Below are positions 8,854 through 16,527 of a stretch of DNA of 40,168 nt, one piece after another. The stretch covers positions 1-40,168 of the forward strand of contig JARBUN010000035.1 in assembly GCA_029239635.1 (NCBI GenBank), given 5' to 3'. The translations under genes and the position numbers were made by a program. The notes under the pieces are model-generated. The model searched no databases. It had not been told where the DNA came from and saw only the letters and a program-made list of their open reading frames with translations. Within the stretch, counting starts at the first letter, position 1; the number at the start of each line of letters is the position of its first letter. This stretch comes from Microbacterium sp. (GTDB taxonomy: Bacteria > Actinomycetota > Actinomycetes > Actinomycetales > Microbacteriaceae).

Positions 8854-10166
8854 GACGCCTCGTCGCCGCGGTGGCATCCCTCGTCCTCGCGGTGATGCTC
8901 AGCGGGGCGACGATGAGCGGAGCCACGACCGCCCCCGTGCCGGAAGACCCGACCGACAGCGTCCGCGCGGGCGAGTACTGGCTCGATCAGTACGGCATCC
9001 GCGACGCGTGGAACACCACGCGTGGTGCCGGGCAGAAGATCGCGATCATCGACACGGGCATCGGCCGCGGGCCGGTCGAGTTCAACGGCGCGGTCGTGGG
9101 CGGCACCGATGTCTCGGGGGCGGGATCTCCCGACGGCCGCACGCCGGTCGGCGCCGTGGACTCCAACCACGGCAGTTGGGTCGCCTCTCTCGCCGCCTCG
9201 CGCGGCACCGGCAACGGCCGCGGCATGATCGGCGTCGCTCCGGAGGCCGACCTGCTCTCGATCTCGATCGGCTTCGGGGCGTCGGCGTCGGTCCCGTTCA
9301 CCGAGCAGATCGCGAAGGCGATGCGCTGGGCCGTCGATCAGGGGGCCACCGTCATCAACCTGTCGCTGACGACGAACACGCTCGACTGGGACCCCAGCTG
9401 GGACGACGCCTTCCTGTACGCCTTCGATCATGACGTCGTGGTCGTGGTCGCCGCGGGCAACCGGGGGAGCGGCACCGACCGCGTGGGCGCGCCCGCGACC
9501 ATCCCCGGCGTGCTCGCCGTGGGCGGCGTGGACCCCTCCGGGCGTGCGAGCAGCGACGCCTCGACCCAGGGCATCACGATCGGCATCTCGGCCCCCAGCG
9601 AGCGGCTTCTCGGCGTCTCGGCCGACGGCACGCTCGCCCAGTGGAACGGCACGAGCGGCGCGGCCCCCATCGTGGCCGGCATCGCGGCTCTCGTGCGCGC
9701 GGCGCACCCCGGTATGGATGCGAACAACGTCCTGAACCGGCTCATCTCCACAGCCAAGCCCGCCCCGGGCACGGCGCCCGGCCTCGACATCCTGTACGGA
9801 TACGGTCTCGTCGATGCCTCGCGCGCGGTTTCCGCGGACGTGCCCTCGGTGTCGGAGAACCCGCTCGGCAGCCTCGAGGACTGGATCCGCGTGTACCGGC
9901 GGGCCGACAGCGAGCCGAGTCCGACGCCGAGCTCGGCCCCGGTGGAGATCCCGCCGTTGCCACCGGTCGAGGGGCCGCCCTCCGCGAGTTCGCCTCTGCT
10001 GCCGTCGCGCGATACCGTGCTGTACGGGTCACTGCCGCTCGCGGGTGCCACGCTCGCGGCTATAATGATTGCGCTCGGCGTCAGTGCTGCTGCCCGGCGA
10101 ATTCGAAAGGCGCGCATTTCTCGCGAGCCGAGCCGCACCACAAACCAGGAGTCTCTCCCATCGTGA
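8850..10166 (+). CDS. Mycosin-like S8 family serine protease, membrane-anchored
   Basis: A 438-residue secreted subtilisin-family protease tethered to the membrane. Residues 1-26 are a signal peptide. The catalytic triad is complete: Asp68 (IIDTG), His107 (NHGSW) and Ser269 (NGTSGAAP), with the oxyanion Asn204 (AAGN). A Pro/Ser-rich linker (about 352-387) leads to one C-terminal transmembrane helix (391-415) and a short basic tail. This is the layout of mycosins (MycP) of type VII secretion, but no ESX genes are in the window, so a general surface protease is equally possible. Starts at an ATG overlapping the DUF501 stop and ends in a GTGA overlap with ndh. Its 3' end contains a consensus TATAAT probably serving ndh. 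Confidence 0.9.
   Translation: MRRLVAAVASLVLAVMLSGATMSGATTAPVPEDPTDSVRAGEYWLDQYGIRDAWNTTRGAGQKIAIIDTGIGRGPVEFNGAVVGGTDVSGAGSPDGRTPVGAVDSNHGSWVASLAASRGTGNGRGMIGVAPEADLLSISIGFGASASVPFTEQIAKAMRWAVDQGATVINLSLTTNTLDWDPSWDDAFLYAFDHDVVVVVAAGNRGSGTDRVGAPATIPGVLAVGGVDPSGRASSDASTQGITIGISAPSERLLGVSADGTLAQWNGTSGAAPIVAGIAALVRAAHPGMDANNVLNRLISTAKPAPGTAPGLDILYGYGLVDASRAVSADVPSVSENPLGSLEDWIRVYRRADSEPSPTPSSAPVEIPPLPPVEGPPSASSPLLPSRDTVLYGSLPLAGATLAAIMIALGVSAAARRIRKARISREPSRTTNQESLPS
10061..10066 (+). promoter_or_regulatory. Consensus -10 TATAAT inside the protease gene, probable ndh promoter
   Basis: A perfect TATAAT lies about 97 nt before the ndh start. It forces an ATA isoleucine codon (residue 405 of the protease), a codon almost unused in such GC-rich genes, which suggests selection for the promoter. 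No clear -35 is visible. Confidence 0.5.
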
Positions 10167-11560
10167 CCAGCACCGTGCCCAGGATCCTCATTGTCGGCGG
10201 AGGCTACGCGGGTTTCTACACCGCGTGGAAGCTCGAGAAGATGCTCGGCCGCGGCGAGGCCGAGGTCACCATCGTCGACCCGCTGCCGTACATGACCTAC
10301 CAGCCCTTCCTCCCCGAGGTCGCGGCCGGTGAGATCGAGCCGCGCCACGTCGTCGTCGGCCTCCGTCGTCACCTCAAGCGCACCACGGTCATCGCGGGCA
10401 AGGTCACGGGGATCAACCACGCGACCAAGACCGCCACGATCACCCCGATCGTGGGCGACGAGACGTGGCAGCACGAGTACGACCAGATCGTCGTGACCGC
10501 CGGCGCCGTCTCGCGCACGTTCCCGATCCCCGGCATCGCCGAGAACGCGATCGGCCTCAAGACGATCGAGGAGGCCGTCGCGATCCGCGACCGCCTGACC
10601 TCGAACTTCGACAAGGCGTCGGTGCTCCCGGCCGGTCCCGAGCGCGACCGTCTGCTGACCGTCGTCGTCGTCGGCGGTGGCTTCGCCGGTATCGAGGTCT
10701 TCGCCGAGCTGCGCGCCTACGCGTCGTCGCTGCTGAAGTCCTACCCCCAGCTGTCGTTCGACGACACGCACTTCCACCTCATCGAGGCGATGGGCCGCAT
10801 CATGCCCGAGGTCTCGCAGAAGACGAGCGAGTGGGTGCTCAAGGACCTCGCGAAGAAGGGTGCCTTCGTTCACCTCGACACGCAGGTCAAGGGTGCCGTC
10901 GACGGCGTCATCGAGCTCTCCACCGGTGAGCAGCTCCCCAGCGACCTCATCATCTGGACCGCCGGCGTCATGGCAAACCCCACGGTCGTGCGGGGCAGCG
11001 ACCTGCCCGTCGAGGAGCGCGGTCGCATCCGCACCCGTCCCGACCTCCGCGTCGGCACCGACGAAGAGATCGTGGAGGGCGCCTGGGCCGCCGGCGACGT
11101 CTCGGCCGTCCCCGACCTCTCGGGTGGCGGCGTGGGCGGCTTCTGCGTCCCCAACGCCCAGCACGCGGTGCGCCAGGGCAAGCTCATGGCGAAGAACATC
11201 GTGGCGGTCCTGCGCGGCGAGCAGCCCAAGCAGTACATCCACAAGAACCTCGGCGCTGTCGCCGGTCTGGGCCTGTACAACGGCGCCTTCCAGTCCGGCA
11301 AGATCGCCCTGACCGGCTTCATCGCCTGGCTCGCTCACCGCGGATACCACGGCCTGGCCATGCCGACGTGGGAGCGCAAGTTCCGCGTCGTCGGCGACTG
11401 GGTCCAGAACTTCCTGCACGGTCGGGAGACCGTCAACCTCGAGGCCGTGCAGAACCCGCGCGCCACCTTCGAGGAGTTCGCGGCCCGCCCGCGCCCCGCG
11501 GCCCCGGCCGCCGAGGCGCCCGCGGCCGAGAAGAAGCCCGAGCCCGTCTCCGCGAAGTAG
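10163..11560 (+). CDS. ndh: Type II NADH dehydrogenase (NADH:quinone oxidoreductase)
   Basis: A 465-residue FAD-dependent, non-proton-pumping NADH dehydrogenase that feeds electrons into the quinone pool at the inner membrane face. Two Rossmann signatures are present: ILIVGGGYAGFYTA at about 8-21 for FAD and VVVVGGGFAGIEV at about 165-178 for NADH. TAGVMANP and WAAGDVSAVPD are the usual FAD-contact segments. The C-terminal part has the amphipathic/hydrophobic membrane anchor, followed by an Ala/Pro/Lys tail. The GTG at 10163 overlaps the stop of the protease gene (GTGA); AGGAG lies 11 nt upstream. Strong codon bias and its own internal promoter point to high expression. A strong terminator follows. 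Confidence 0.96.
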   Translation: MTSTVPRILIVGGGYAGFYTAWKLEKMLGRGEAEVTIVDPLPYMTYQPFLPEVAAGEIEPRHVVVGLRRHLKRTTVIAGKVTGINHATKTATITPIVGDETWQHEYDQIVVTAGAVSRTFPIPGIAENAIGLKTIEEAVAIRDRLTSNFDKASVLPAGPERDRLLTVVVVGGGFAGIEVFAELRAYASSLLKSYPQLSFDDTHFHLIEAMGRIMPEVSQKTSEWVLKDLAKKGAFVHLDTQVKGAVDGVIELSTGEQLPSDLIIWTAGVMANPTVVRGSDLPVEERGRIRTRPDLRVGTDEEIVEGAWAAGDVSAVPDLSGGGVGGFCVPNAQHAVRQGKLMAKNIVAVLRGEQPKQYIHKNLGAVAGLGLYNGAFQSGKIALTGFIAWLAHRGYHGLAMPTWERKFRVVGDWVQNFLHGRETVNLEAVQNPRATFEEFAARPRPAAPAAEAPAAEKKPEPVSAK

Positions 11561-11571
11561 TTCTCGCGTTC

Positions 11572-11614
11572 CGAGACCCCCGCCCCTTCCCCGGGTGCGG
11601 GGGTCTCGTCGTTT
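11572..11614 (+). terminator. Rho-independent terminator of ndh
   Basis: A perfect 12-bp stem (11572-11583 / 11597-11608) followed by TCGTTT. Confidence 0.85.
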
Positions 11615-11620
11615 CCGGAT

Positions 11621-11700
11621 GCCGCCGTGCCGCTGTCCTGCCATCCCGCTGTCCCGCCGTTCCCCTGTCCCGCCGTTCCGCCGTTCCGCCGTCCTGCGGC
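11621..11700. repeat. 8-bp tandem repeat, about ten degenerate copies
   Basis: From 11621 the sequence runs in exact 8-bp steps of consensus NCCGCYGT (complement ACRGCGGN), for example GCCGCCGT, GCCGCTGT, CCCGCTGT, CCCGCCGT, TCCGCCGT, TCCGCCGT. The last copy (11693-11700) has decayed. It lies between the ndh terminator and the tRNA gene. The 8-bp period argues against coding function; it is a candidate variable-number repeat. Confidence 0.8.
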
Positions 11701-11829
11701 CTCGCCGCGCCGCCGTACGAAGTCCGTGCCCGACGCGCCCGTTCGGCCGCCGGTCGGCGTCTCGTCCGCGGAGTCAGCAGGACGGCACATCGTGAGCTCA
11801 CGCCGCCCCGCGATACGGTGGAAGCACGG

Positions 11830-11902
11830 GCCCCCGTAGCCCAATGGCAGAGGCAGGCGACTTAAAATCGCTTCAGTGTGGGTTCGAGTCCCACCGGGGG
11901 TA
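11830..11902 (+). tRNA. tRNA with UAA anticodon (Leu), short variable arm
   Basis: A complete 73-nt cloverleaf. The acceptor stem is 11830-11836 with 11895-11901 (first pair G-T), the D arm has a 3-bp stem (39-41 / 52-54) with GG in the loop, the anticodon stem is 11856-11860 / 11868-11872 with loop CTTAAAA, and the T arm is 11878-11882 / 11890-11894 with loop TTCGAGT. The discriminator is A and CCA is not encoded. The anticodon TAA reads UUA, i.e. leucine. The variable region is only 5 nt (11873-11877), whereas leucine tRNAs normally have a long class II arm. A -10-like TACGGT lies at 11814-11819. Confidence 0.88.
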
Positions 11903-12009
11903 CAGCATCCCGTTCCGCACGCGATCGGCATGGGCACGGACCGTTCCGGCTGCATGCACATCCCCTGGGAGTCCCCGTCACACCCCCGTTTCCCGTCCCG
12001 CCGCGCGGT

Positions 12010-12015
12010 TACACT
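12010..12015 (+). promoter_or_regulatory. Probable -10 element of lemA
   Basis: TACACT about 35 nt before the start codon leaves a short leader with a GGAG and a GGGG stretch. No recognisable -35. Confidence 0.35.
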
Positions 12016-12049
12016 GAAGGGCAATCTTCCGAACGGAGTGTGGGGACTT

Positions 12050-12619
12050 ATGTGGGAGTGGCTCGTACCGGTCTTGGTGATCGTCGGCATCCTGGTGATC
12101 GCCGGTATCTATCTGTGGGCCACGTACAACTCGCTCGTCGCGCTGAATGTGCGCGTCGATGAGGCGTGGAGTGACATCACCGTCCAGCTGAAGCGCCGTG
12201 CCGACCTGCTCCCGAACCTCATCGAGACGGTCAAGGGGTACGCCGCTCACGAGAAGGCCGTGTTCGAGAACGTCACGCGCGCTCGTGCCGAGACCCTCAC
12301 GGCCGAGAGTCCCGCTGCGGCGGGTGTCGCCGAAGGACACATGCAACAGGCCCTGAAGTCGCTGTTCGCGGTCGCCGAGGCGTATCCGCAGCTGCAGGCC
12401 AGCCAGAACTTCCTCCAGCTGCAGCACTCGATCGTCGACACCGAGGACAAGATCCAGGCGTCGCGCCGTTTCTACAACGGCGGCGTCCGCGAGCTGAACA
12501 CGAAGATCAAGGTCTTCCCGAACAACCTCTTCGCCCGCCAGCTCGGCTTCACCGAGCGGGAGTTCTTCGAGGTCGTCGACGGAGCGGCGATCGCCGAACC
12601 ACCTCGCGTCCAGTTCTGA
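12050..12619 (+). CDS. LemA family protein
   Basis: A 189-residue LemA-family membrane protein. It has an N-terminal transmembrane helix (about residues 3-23) with almost no N-terminal tail, followed by the extended helical domain with the conserved family features YNSLVALNVRVDEAWSDI near 27-44, RRADLLPNLIETVKGYA near 49-65, and a C-terminal FPNNLFARQLGF segment. Other bacteria encode LemA with membrane proteases or TPM-domain proteins, but no such partner is adjacent here and the molecular role is unknown. The ATG at 12050 is chosen because the membrane helix starts right after it. A bidirectional terminator follows. Confidence 0.93.
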   Translation: MWEWLVPVLVIVGILVIAGIYLWATYNSLVALNVRVDEAWSDITVQLKRRADLLPNLIETVKGYAAHEKAVFENVTRARAETLTAESPAAAGVAEGHMQQALKSLFAVAEAYPQLQASQNFLQLQHSIVDTEDKIQASRRFYNGGVRELNTKIKVFPNNLFARQLGFTEREFFEVVDGAAIAEPPRVQF

Positions 12620-12621
12620 TC

Positions 12622-12658
12622 GAAGGGCGCCCCCTCCACCTCGGAGGGGGCGCCCTTC
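12622..12658. terminator. Strong hairpin between convergent lemA and YcaQ-like gene
   Basis: A perfect 16-bp stem (12622-12637 / 12643-12658) with a 5-nt loop. It overlaps the stop codon of the minus-strand gene, so it probably terminates both transcripts. No long T run on either side. Confidence 0.75.
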
Positions 12659-13898
12659 AGTTGGAGCGACCGTCGGGGTGATCGTGGCGTTCAGCGCGCA
12701 GCGCACCCGCGAGGGCGTCGGCGGCGTCCCCCCAGCGTGCGACGGTGACGCGTTCGAGGCCCTGCCAGCGCGCAGCGAGGAGCAGCTCCGCGGCGACGCG
12801 GTCGGCGGCATCCGGAGGCGCGCCGTGCTCCCACCACGCCGACTGCACGCGCAGCGCACTCGACGCGCGGTCGGCCTTGAGGTCGATGCGCCCCACGACG
12901 TCGTCGCCGACGAGCACGGGGAGCGAGTAGTAGCCGTATCGGCGCTGAGGAGCGGGGGTGTAGATCTCGATGCGGTAATCGAAGTCGAACAGCCTCTCCG
13001 CGCGGTCGCGGAACCACACCACCGGATCGAAGGGCGTGAGGATCGCCGCGGCATCCACGCGGCGCGGGCGCGCGGCATCCCGATGCAACCATGCCCTCGC
13101 GGGCCGTCCGCCCACCTTCCACCCCTCGACCTGTACCGGGATCAGCTCACCGGCGTCGACGAGGCCGTGCACGGCGGCCATCACCGCCGGACGATCGCGG
13201 ATGCGCCAGTAGTCCGCGAGATCCGCCGCGGTCGCCACGCCGTACGCGACCGCTGCGCGCCGGACGAGCTCGGCGATGGCCTCCTGACGCGGCACGGCGG
13301 TCTCGAGCGCCGACGCGGGAAGGACATCGGATGCCAGGGCATACCGGCGTTCGAATCCCCGTCGCCCCGCGATCGCGACCTCGCCGAACAGCCACAGGCG
13401 CTCGAGGCCGTTCTTCACGTCGTCCCAGCCCCACCAGGACCCGCGTGACCCGCTACGGGCGTCGTGATCGATCTCGGCGGGTCGCAGGGGTCCGCGTGCG
13501 GCGAGCTCATCGCGGAGCCACTGCAGCAGCGGCTGGTTGGCCTCGGCCCAGGCGTCGTGGCCGTACTTGTCGCGCAGGGCGTCGCGACGGAACTGCAGCA
13601 GCGGCCAGTCGTCGACCGAGACGAGGGATGCCACGTGCGCCCACGACTCCACCCACTTCGGTCGTCGCGAGAAGGCGAGCTTGTCGAGCAACGCGGTGTC
13701 GTACGCGCCCAGGCGGGCGAAGAGCGGCATGTAGTGCGAGCGCGAGAAGACGTTGACGGAGTCGATCTGGAGGATGCGCATGCGGTGCAGGGCACCCGTG
13801 ATCTGGCGGGTGCCGACCGTCTCGGGTCGCGGGCGGGCGAACCCCTGCGCGGCCAGGGCGATGCGGCGTGCGTCGGCGCGGCGGAGCGTCGTGGTCAT
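12657..13898 (-). CDS. YcaQ/AlkZ-like winged-helix DNA glycosylase
   Basis: A 413-residue protein of the winged-helix family that includes E. coli YcaQ and Streptomyces AlkZ, glycosylases that remove bulky or crosslinked bases. The catalytic Q-x-D/Q motif is present as Gln44-Ile-Asp46 (ILQIDSVNV). The following SRSHYMPLFARLGAYD and the C-terminal FDPVVWFRDRAERLFDFDYR...YYSLPVLVGD segments are family hallmarks. The ATG at 13898 is chosen because the conserved N-terminus begins there and a TACGGT -10 lies 7 nt upstream (leaderless). Divergent from the AI-2E family gene with 70 bp between. The lesion specificity cannot be read from sequence. Confidence 0.87.
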   Translation of the reverse strand: MTTTLRRADARRIALAAQGFARPRPETVGTRQITGALHRMRILQIDSVNVFSRSHYMPLFARLGAYDTALLDKLAFSRRPKWVESWAHVASLVSVDDWPLLQFRRDALRDKYGHDAWAEANQPLLQWLRDELAARGPLRPAEIDHDARSGSRGSWWGWDDVKNGLERLWLFGEVAIAGRRGFERRYALASDVLPASALETAVPRQEAIAELVRRAAVAYGVATAADLADYWRIRDRPAVMAAVHGLVDAGELIPVQVEGWKVGGRPARAWLHRDAARPRRVDAAAILTPFDPVVWFRDRAERLFDFDYRIEIYTPAPQRRYGYYSLPVLVGDDVVGRIDLKADRASSALRVQSAWWEHGAPPDAADRVAAELLLAARWQGLERVTVARWGDAADALAGALRAERHDHPDGRSN

Positions 13899-13905
13899 GG
13901 GTTTC

Positions 13906-13911
13906 ACCGTA
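13906..13911 (-). promoter_or_regulatory. -10 element of YcaQ-like gene
   Basis: TACGGT on the minus strand ends 7 nt before the ATG at 13898; no Shine-Dalgarno, so leaderless. Confidence 0.45.
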
Positions 13912-13956
13912 GCCACAGCCTCCGACATCGCGGCCGTGGCCGGGGGAGCGCGGCGG

Positions 13957-13962
13957 TAGGCT
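13957..13962 (+). promoter_or_regulatory. -10 element, leaderless start of AI-2E family gene
   Basis: TAGGCT ends exactly 6 nt before the ATG at 13969. Confidence 0.5.
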
Positions 13963-13968
13963 GACAGG

Positions 13969-15159
13969 ATGACCGGACCCGATCCCGAGCCCCGCGGATC
14001 GTTCCTCGACGCCCTCAAACGGCGCACCGTGTCCAGCGACCTCCAGCCCCCGGTTCCCCCGGCGCTGCGGCAGGTCACGGCCTACGCCTGGCGGTTGCTC
14101 GTCATCGCCGCAGCGATCGGCGTCGTCATCTGGGTCGTCATCCAGCTCAAGCTGCTCGTCATCCCCCTCTTGGTCGCGATCCTCGTCACCGCGCTGGTCT
14201 GGCCGGCGTTCTCCTTCCTGCAGCGGCACCGCTGGCCGAAGTGGCTCGCGATCGTCGTCACGGTGCTCGGAACCATCGCGGTCATCTCCGGCCTGGTGTG
14301 GCTCGCCGTCTGGCAGATCTCGCGCGAGTTCGCGTCCGTCCAGGACCGCACCGTGCTGGCGGTCGAGCAGTTCCGCCAGTACCTGATCGATGGACCCCTT
14401 CACCTCAGCGCTCAGCAGATCGACGACGGGCTCACGCAGGCCGGAACCTTCTTGCAGCAGCAGGCGGAACTGCTGTGGACCGGCGCCCTCGCGATCGGGA
14501 CGACCCTCGGCCATGTCGGCACCGGGGTGCTGCTGACCCTCTTCATCCTGCTGTGTCTGCTCGCCGACGGCGGCGGAATCTGGCGGTGGACCACGCGCCT
14601 GTTCCCGCGCGTCGCCCGTCCCGCCGTGGACGGAGCGGGACGCGCCGGGTGGCGCACCGTCAAGAGCTACGCGCGCACACAGCTGCTCGTCGCCACGATC
14701 GACGCCATCGGCATCGGTCTCGGTGCCTTCCTCCTCGGCGTCCCGCTCTCCATCCCGATCGGCGTGCTCGTCTTCCTCGGCGCGTTCATCCCCTTCGTGG
14801 GTGCTGTCGCCACGGGCGCTCTGGCCGTCTTCATCGCGCTCGTGTACAACGGGCCGCTCGTGGCGCTGTTCATGCTCATCGTCGTGCTCGGCGTGCAGCA
14901 GGTCGAAAGCCACATCCTGCAGCCGATCCTCATGGGCTCGGCCGTCAAGGTGCACCCCCTCGCCGTCGTCCTCGTCGTCGCCGGCGGCGCCATGATCGGC
15001 GGGATCGCGGGTGCGCTGTTCGCCGTGCCCCTCGCCGCGTTCGTCAACGTGGTGGCGGTGTACCTCAGCTCAAAGGCTTGGGAACACGAGGGGCAGCCCC
15101 TGGCATCCCGGGATCTCATCTGGCAAACCGTCCCGCGCGAGCGCGGAAGGAGATCATGA
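13969..15159 (+). CDS. AI-2E family (TqsA/PerM-like) transporter
   Basis: A 396-residue polytopic membrane protein of the AI-2E exporter/PerM family. It has paired hydrophobic segments near residues 42-88, further ones near 170-200, and a cluster near 240-360 containing the family-typical GAFIPFVGA and GVQQVESHILQPILMGSAVKVHPL-type regions. Members export diverse small molecules or act as Na+/H+ antiporters, so the name does not prove autoinducer transport. The ATG at 13969 has a -10 TAGGCT 6 nt upstream. Its stop overlaps the ilvA start by 4 bp (ATGA), making a two-gene operon. Confidence 0.9.
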   Translation: MTGPDPEPRGSFLDALKRRTVSSDLQPPVPPALRQVTAYAWRLLVIAAAIGVVIWVVIQLKLLVIPLLVAILVTALVWPAFSFLQRHRWPKWLAIVVTVLGTIAVISGLVWLAVWQISREFASVQDRTVLAVEQFRQYLIDGPLHLSAQQIDDGLTQAGTFLQQQAELLWTGALAIGTTLGHVGTGVLLTLFILLCLLADGGGIWRWTTRLFPRVARPAVDGAGRAGWRTVKSYARTQLLVATIDAIGIGLGAFLLGVPLSIPIGVLVFLGAFIPFVGAVATGALAVFIALVYNGPLVALFMLIVVLGVQQVESHILQPILMGSAVKVHPLAVVLVVAGGAMIGGIAGALFAVPLAAFVNVVAVYLSSKAWEHEGQPLASRDLIWQTVPRERGRRS

Positions 15160-16385
15160 ACGACACTCCCACCCTGGCCGAGTTCGAGGATGCCGCGCAG
15201 GCTCTGCGCGGCATCATCACGCGGACGCCGCTCGACGAATCGCTGCACCTCACCGAGCTCCTCGGCGTCCCGGTCAACCTCAAGCTGGAGAACCTCCAGC
15301 GCACCGGCTCCTTCAAGATCCGCGGGGCATCGCACCGCCTCTCACGCCTCACCGCCGAGGAGCGCGCGCGAGGAGTCGTCGCGGCCTCCGCGGGCAACCA
15401 CGCGCAGGGCGTGGCTCTGGCGGCGCAGCAGCTCGGCATCCCGGCGACGATCTTCATGCCCCTCGGCGTGCCCGTGCCGAAACTGCTCGCGACGCGCGGC
15501 TACGGGGCCGAGGTGATCCTCGAGGGAGCCACCGTCGAGACGCCGCTGCGCCTCGCGGCGGAGTTCGCGGAGCGCACGGGGGCCGTGCTGATCCACCCGT
15601 TCGACCACCGCGACATCATCGTGGGCCAGGGCACGCTCGGGCTGGAACTGATCGAGGACATGCCCGACCTCGACACGATCATCGTGGGCATCGGCGGGGG
15701 AGGCCTCGCCGCGGGCGTCGCGGCGGCCGTGAAGGCGCGCGCCGCCGCCGAGGGGCGCGATGTGCGCATCATCGGCGTGCAGGCGCACAACTCCGCCGCC
15801 TATCCGTCGTCGCTGGCCGCCGGATACCCGATGCAGGTCGAGACGACCCCCACCATGGCCGACGGCATCGCTGTCGCACGGCCCGGCGATCTGCCGTTCG
15901 AACTCATCCGAAAGTACGTCGACGAGGTCGTCACCGTCACCGAGGACGACATCGCCCGCGCTCTCCTCGTGCTCCTCGAGCGCGCGAAGCAGGTCGTGGA
16001 GCCCGCGGGCGCCGTCGGGGTCGCGGCGATCCTCGCCGGCAAGATCCGGGCCACCGGGCCCACCGTGACGATCCTGTCCGGCGGCAACATCGACCCCCTC
16101 CTGCTCCAGCGTGTCGTGGCGCACGGGCTGTCGGCATCCGGTCGCTACATGTCGCTCCGGATCCCCCTGCCCGACCGCCCGGGCCAGCTCGCGCGGGTGT
16201 CGGAGCTGCTCGCGCAGGTGGGGGCGAACGTCATCGAGGTGCTGCACACCCGCCACGGCCAGGGCCTGCAGATCAGCGAGGTCATCCTGCAGCTGAGCGT
16301 CGAGACGCGCGGTGCCGAGCACCGGGCCCTGGTGATCCAGACGCTCGAGGACGCGGGCTTCATCGCGACGGTCGTTCCCGACTGA
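15156..16385 (+). CDS. ilvA: Threonine ammonia-lyase with ACT domain
   Basis: A 409-residue PLP-dependent enzyme converting threonine to 2-oxobutanoate, the first committed step of isoleucine synthesis. The PLP lysine is Lys54 in GSFKIRGA. The phosphate-binding glycine loop GGGGLAAG is at about 182-189 and the PLP nitrogen contact SGGN near 306-309. A single C-terminal ACT domain (about 330-405, starting at RIPLPDRPGQLARVSELL) suggests allosteric control. Single-ACT enzymes of this size can be biosynthetic or catabolic, so feedback by isoleucine is likely but not certain. The ATG follows GGAAGGAGA closely and overlaps the stop of the upstream permease gene. Confidence 0.94.
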   Translation: MNDTPTLAEFEDAAQALRGIITRTPLDESLHLTELLGVPVNLKLENLQRTGSFKIRGASHRLSRLTAEERARGVVAASAGNHAQGVALAAQQLGIPATIFMPLGVPVPKLLATRGYGAEVILEGATVETPLRLAAEFAERTGAVLIHPFDHRDIIVGQGTLGLELIEDMPDLDTIIVGIGGGGLAAGVAAAVKARAAAEGRDVRIIGVQAHNSAAYPSSLAAGYPMQVETTPTMADGIAVARPGDLPFELIRKYVDEVVTVTEDDIARALLVLLERAKQVVEPAGAVGVAAILAGKIRATGPTVTILSGGNIDPLLLQRVVAHGLSASGRYMSLRIPLPDRPGQLARVSELLAQVGANVIEVLHTRHGQGLQISEVILQLSVETRGAEHRALVIQTLEDAGFIATVVPD

Positions 16386-16480
16386 GGCTGCGCCAAACCG
16401 GTGCGCGCACCGCCTGGCGGCCGTGGCGTCACGCCCCGAACCCGCGCACACCCCTCCGCGCGCCCTCGACCCGCGAACAC

Positions 16481-16517
16481 CGCGAGCCGCTCACCCCGAA
16501 CGGGGGAGCGGCTCGCG
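16481..16517. terminator. Hairpin between convergent ilvA and greA
   Basis: A 12-bp stem (16481-16492 / 16506-16517) enclosing a further CCCCG/CGGGG pair. Lies 11 bp past the greA stop on the minus strand and about 95 bp past ilvA. Confidence 0.7.
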
Positions 16518-16527
16518 GGCGTGAGGC

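Noticed and set aside
8850..10166. Naming the protease mycP
   Set aside because: The domain layout fits, but there is no type VII secretion gene in the window, so the symbol is not justified.
11335..12090. Minus-strand frame across the 8-bp repeat region and tRNA, with GGTAG-type repeats
   Set aside because: The repeat unit of 8 bp changes frame every copy, and the frame runs through a terminator, a tRNA gene and the lemA start.
13969..15159. Interpreting the AI-2E family gene as a quorum-sensing exporter
   Set aside because: The family is functionally broad and no luxS or lsr-type gene is nearby.
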